Source: Rhodobiaceae bacterium UBA4490 (GTDB lineage: Bacteria > Pseudomonadota > Alphaproteobacteria > Parvibaculales > Parvibaculaceae). Taken from it: 64,000 bases of DNA. Where the stretch lies: assembly GCA_002389665.1 (NCBI GenBank), contig DGNO01000001.1:521564-585563 (forward strand). The letters are read 5' to 3'. Below the pieces are notes generated by a model that saw nothing but the letters and a program-made list of their open reading frames with translations, made no database searches and had not been told where the DNA came from. A program made the position numbers and the translations under genes. Positions within the stretch are counted from its first letter, which is position 1, and each line of letters starts with the position of its first letter. Below, piece by piece: positions 61,498 through 64,000 of the stretch.

Positions 61498-62238
61498 TCA
61501 GTTCAGCAAGGCGGCGGTACGCAGCGTCGGGCCGATCTCTTCATGCAAAACGAGATCGGCAATCTCGTCCATATCCGTTTCTTCCCGGTTGAGAATGATC
61601 AGCCGCGCGCCATTGCGCTTGGCCAGAATGGGAAAGCCCGCCGCCGGGAACACTTGCAGGGACGAGCCGATGGCCAGAAAGAGATCGCAGCCCAGTGTCG
61701 CCTCATGGGCCCGTTCCATTTCCTTTTCCGGCATAGCCTGACCGAAGGAGATCGTCGCCGATTTGACAATGCCGCCGCAGTCCCGGCAATCGGGCGCGGC
61801 GCCCGAGATCTCGAACAAAGCGCGGACCTCATCGAGCTCATGGCGCAATCCGCAGCCGAGGCAAGTTGCATAGGTCGCATTGCCGTGCAGTTCGATGATT
61901 TTGTCTTCCGGCACGCCGGAGACATGGTGCAGCCCGTCCACATTCTGCGTGATGACATGGCTCACCTTGCCCTCGCCCACCCATTTGGCGATCGCCATAT
62001 GGCCCTTATTGGGCGCGGCCTTCGCCATGGTCTTGTCCATTTCGAATTTACGCCGCCAGGCCTCCGCGCGCATATCGGCCGAGGCCATGAATTCCTGAAA
62101 ATCGATGGGCGCATATTTCTTCCAAAGCCCCGTTGGGCTGCGGAAATCGGGAATGCCGGATTCCGTGCTGATCCCCGCCCCGGTAAAAACCACCACGCGG
62201 TAGCTTTCCTCGATTGCCCGTTTCAGTTCCTGGCTCAT
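61498..62238 (-). CDS. Sir2-family NAD-dependent protein deacylase
   Basis: Sirtuin of 246 residues. NAD-binding motifs are VVVFTGAGISTESGIPDFRS and ITQNVDGLHHVSG. The catalytic His is in IELHGN. A Cys4 zinc ribbon is present as CLGCG (about 126-130) and CRDCGG (about 152-157). GSSLQVFPAAGFP and LNREETDMD complete the NAD pocket. It would remove acetyl or longer acyl groups from lysines, for example in acyl-CoA synthetases. Convergent with the VOC gene, with two bases between stops. Confidence 0.92.
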   Translation of the reverse strand: MSQELKRAIEESYRVVVFTGAGISTESGIPDFRSPTGLWKKYAPIDFQEFMASADMRAEAWRRKFEMDKTMAKAAPNKGHMAIAKWVGEGKVSHVITQNVDGLHHVSGVPEDKIIELHGNATYATCLGCGLRHELDEVRALFEISGAAPDCRDCGGIVKSATISFGQAMPEKEMERAHEATLGCDLFLAIGSSLQVFPAAGFPILAKRNGARLIILNREETDMDEIADLVLHEEIGPTLRTAALLN

Positions 62239-62335
62239 TGCCCCTTCCCGTCGTTTCCGTTCACCGTTTCTTTTTTGACCCTGCGGGCCATTTGCTGGAT
62301 CATGCGGCCAAATTCAACCTGATTATAGGATGCTC

Positions 62336-62755
62336 ATGCGTTATCTCCATACCATGGTCCGCGTCAGCGACCTCGACGCCTCGCTCGATTTTTACTGCAA
62401 CAAGCTCGGCCTGAAAAACATGGGCCGCTTCGATATCGAAGAAGGCCGGTTTTCGCTGGTCTTTCTGGCGCCTCCCGGTCAGGAAGATGCGCAGATCGAG
62501 CTGACCTATAACTGGGACCCGGAAGAGCTCGGCGAAGGGCGCAATTTCGGCCACCTCGCTTACCAGGTCGATGACATTTACGAGACCTGCCAGAAGCTGA
62601 TGGATCAGGGCGTCACCATCAACCGTCCGCCGCGTGACGGGCGCATGGCTTTCGTGCGTTCACCCGACAATATCTCCATCGAACTGCTGCAGAAGGGCAG
62701 CCCGCTGCCGGCGAAAGAGCCCTGGGCGAGCATGGAAAATACCGGGCACTGGTAA
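62336..62755 (+). CDS. gloA: Lactoylglutathione lyase (glyoxalase I)
   Basis: Isomerises the hemithioacetal of methylglyoxal and glutathione to S-lactoylglutathione. The 139-residue protein has all four metal ligands in family position: His in MRYLHTMVRV, Glu in AQIELTYNWDP, His in NFGHLAYQVDD and Glu in SIELLQKG. The LTYNWDPEELGEGRNFGH stretch is diagnostic of GloA. The ATG at 62336 has AGGA five bases upstream; an ATG two codons earlier is possible. Confidence 0.93.
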   Translation: MRYLHTMVRVSDLDASLDFYCNKLGLKNMGRFDIEEGRFSLVFLAPPGQEDAQIELTYNWDPEELGEGRNFGHLAYQVDDIYETCQKLMDQGVTINRPPRDGRMAFVRSPDNISIELLQKGSPLPAKEPWASMENTGHW

Positions 62756-62866
62756 GCCTCATAAGCGGCAGGTACGAGCCTAGCTGAACAAGCGGTTCAT
62801 AAGGCGTTCAGCCAGCGGGCAACATTCTTTCCTCATCCCGCAACGATGAGTCGAAGAGGTTCCCCC

Positions 62867-63280
62867 ATGAAAAAACTCGCGCTCGTACTTGCCGGTGTTT
62901 TCGCTCTGACCGCGTTCGGCGCCAACGCGCAGCCTGCCCGCGCGGGCGATGTGAATATCGGCGTCTCGATTGGCTGGAACCACGGTTACGGCTACAGGCA
63001 GCATCACCACAAGCGGTATTACAAACATCACCGGCCTTACATCGCCAAGCGCCATCACTATGCGCCCAAGCATTACAAACGCTATTACCGTCACTCCTAT
63101 CAGGGCGGCGGCTGGGGCAATCATTACTACCGTTCCTATGGGAAACGCCCTTGCCACCCCGTTTACCGGGACGGCTATTGGCGCGGGCGCCCGGCGAAGC
63201 TCGGCGGCACCATGTGCTATAATGGCCGCGGCCATTCCTACGTGCTGCGCGGCAGCCAATATCTCATCCACTTCTATTGA
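62867..63280 (+). CDS. Small secreted His/Tyr-rich protein, function unknown
   Basis: A 137-residue precursor. A signal peptide (about 1-26; GANAQPARA) precedes a mature region of unusual composition with many His, Tyr, Lys and Arg, such as HHHKRYYKHHRPY and KRHHYAPKHYKRYYRH. Two Cys lie far apart near the C-terminus (CHPVYRDGY and TMCYNGRGHSYVL). Similar small basic periplasmic proteins are frequent in Rhizobiales but have no assigned role; metal or surface-polymer binding is plausible. GAAGAGG lies seven bases before the ATG at 62867. Confidence 0.78.
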   Translation: MKKLALVLAGVFALTAFGANAQPARAGDVNIGVSIGWNHGYGYRQHHHKRYYKHHRPYIAKRHHYAPKHYKRYYRHSYQGGGWGNHYYRSYGKRPCHPVYRDGYWRGRPAKLGGTMCYNGRGHSYVLRGSQYLIHFY

Positions 63281-63357
63281 GGCCGAGGCAGGTAACCGCT
63301 TGGCAGCCGGAAAAGTGGCCAATTGCCCCCTCCTTCAAGACCCTATAACCTCGGTCC

Positions 63358-64000
63358 ATGTTTGAACGGCATGGACCAACGGTTTTGCTTAGAGCTTTTG
63401 CCCCGGCTGTCGCGCTGGGCCTGACGCTGTCCTGCCTGGTGGCTCTGCAGGCCAGCGCCCAAGGCTTGCCGAACGATCCGCGCCGCCCCGGCTATCTGGA
63501 GGTGCGCGAGCGGGCGAATTACCGCGATCCGAATGAATTTTACTGGGAAGGCTTCCGCCTCAAAAACGACGGGGAATGCGACGGCGCGATCGACCGCCTG
63601 AAGCCGCTCGCCACACGCGGGCGCGGCTTCGAACAGGCGCAGCTCGCCCTGGGCATCTGCCAGCTCCGCCTTGCGGGTATGCCGCAGAATGCCGCGACCG
63701 CCCTGCCTAATGCGGAAAAACTGCGTACCGATCCGGACTTCAGCGAGGGCGTGACCTGGATCGAACGGGCGGCGGAGGCCGGTACCTTCGAAGCCCAGCG
63801 CACGCTCATAGCGCTTTACGTGGCAGGTGTGGGGCCGAGCGAAGACCCGGTGGACCTTGGCAGCTGGCTCCACCTTTATGACGTGAACCCCATGCGCCTT
63901 TCCTTGGGCGCGCAGGAAAACGACACGGAACTCTTGAACCGCGCCCGCGCCATGCTCTCCGACAGGCAAGAACTGCTCGGCCGCGCCAGAGCCCGCCAAT
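63358..64000 (+). CDS. Secreted Sel1-like/TPR protein, partial (cut by window end)
   Basis: From the ATG at 63358 the plus strand is open to the window end, giving 214 residues without a stop. A signal peptide (about 1-35, ending ASA before QGLPNDPRRPGY) is followed by helical repeat-like sequence: FYWEGFRLKNDGECDGAIDR, GFEQAQLALGICQLRLAGMP and ERAAEAGTFEAQRTLIALY, with the A-x-x-x-L-G/A-x-x-Y spacing of Sel1 repeats. An antisense frame covers the same interval on the minus strand but has no signal peptide or family pattern. The C-terminus is outside the window. Confidence 0.8.
   Translation, partial: MFERHGPTVLLRAFAPAVALGLTLSCLVALQASAQGLPNDPRRPGYLEVRERANYRDPNEFYWEGFRLKNDGECDGAIDRLKPLATRGRGFEQAQLALGICQLRLAGMPQNAATALPNAEKLRTDPDFSEGVTWIERAAEAGTFEAQRTLIALYVAGVGPSEDPVDLGSWLHLYDVNPMRLSLGAQENDTELLNRARAMLSDRQELLGRARARQ

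Noticed and set aside
62783-62812. Inverted repeat GCTGAAC/GTTCAGC after gloA as a terminator
   Set aside because: Seven-base stem with a 16-base loop and no T run; too weak to call.
63343-63999. Minus-strand frame at the window end
   Set aside because: The plus-strand reading from 63358 has a signal peptide and Sel1-like repeats and runs off the edge.

Overview
The window is about 62% GC by eye and reads as a chromosomal segment of an alphaproteobacterium, probably Parvibaculum- or Rhizobiales-like. Clade markers are a PopZ polar organiser next to valS and tolC, a PhyR general-stress regulator, an Aap-type amino-acid ABC transporter, and a homologue of the mitochondrial complex I accessory subunit NDUFS4. 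I cannot fix the genus. I see no insertion sequence, prophage, CRISPR array or rRNA.

Layout. (1) 1-4,060: valS (truncated by the window edge), popZ, tolC, pcm and a tRNA-Cys. (2) 4,100-14,140: an exopolysaccharide locus with a minus-strand operon (Wza-like exporter, GT4 glycosyltransferase, polyprenyl sugar-phosphate transferase, polymerase/ligase), a divergent Wzc-like protein with a degraded kinase site, a flippase and a polysaccharide deacetylase. (3) 14,240-18,780: tRNA-Asn, an ABC exporter, and a stress-signalling unit (CHASE3/HisKA_2 kinase, ribbon-helix-helix protein, PhyR). (4) 19,070-31,830: cyclopropane fatty acid synthase, a NUDIX hydrolase, sulfur amino-acid genes (cysK, sseA, metC), an aapJQMP transporter, modABC molybdate uptake and a free-standing biotinyl carrier. 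(5) 31,820-40,600: FAD-linked lactone oxidase, a secreted DUF1329 protein, a Sel1 protein, a SulP transporter, tRNA-Arg, tRNA-Pro, a thioesterase and a double cold-shock protein. (6) 40,980-48,630: a ten-gene Mrp-like antiporter cluster with no full-length MrpA and three NuoL/M/N-type subunits. (7) 48,650-58,370: a form II (AYRGAGR) aerobic CO-dehydrogenase-type cluster, coxG-S-L-M followed by coxD, coxE, two XdhC halves and a molybdopterin-binding/MobA fusion. (8) 58,510-64,000: a GH13 alpha-glucosidase, a halohydrin dehalogenase hidden in an SDR-like frame, two VOC proteins, a sirtuin and two small secreted proteins, the last cut by the window edge.

How parts fit together. ModABC, the XdhC proteins and the MoeA/MobA-like fusion would supply molybdenum, cofactor and sulfuration for the Cox-type hydroxylase. 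The Mrp-like complex directly upstream may share its transcription. The most distinctive gene is at 60,236-60,970: it carries both diagnostic motifs of halohydrin dehalogenases (T-x4-F-x-G and S-x12-Y-x3-R) in place of the SDR cofactor motif and catalytic lysine, and would interconvert vicinal haloalcohols and epoxides.
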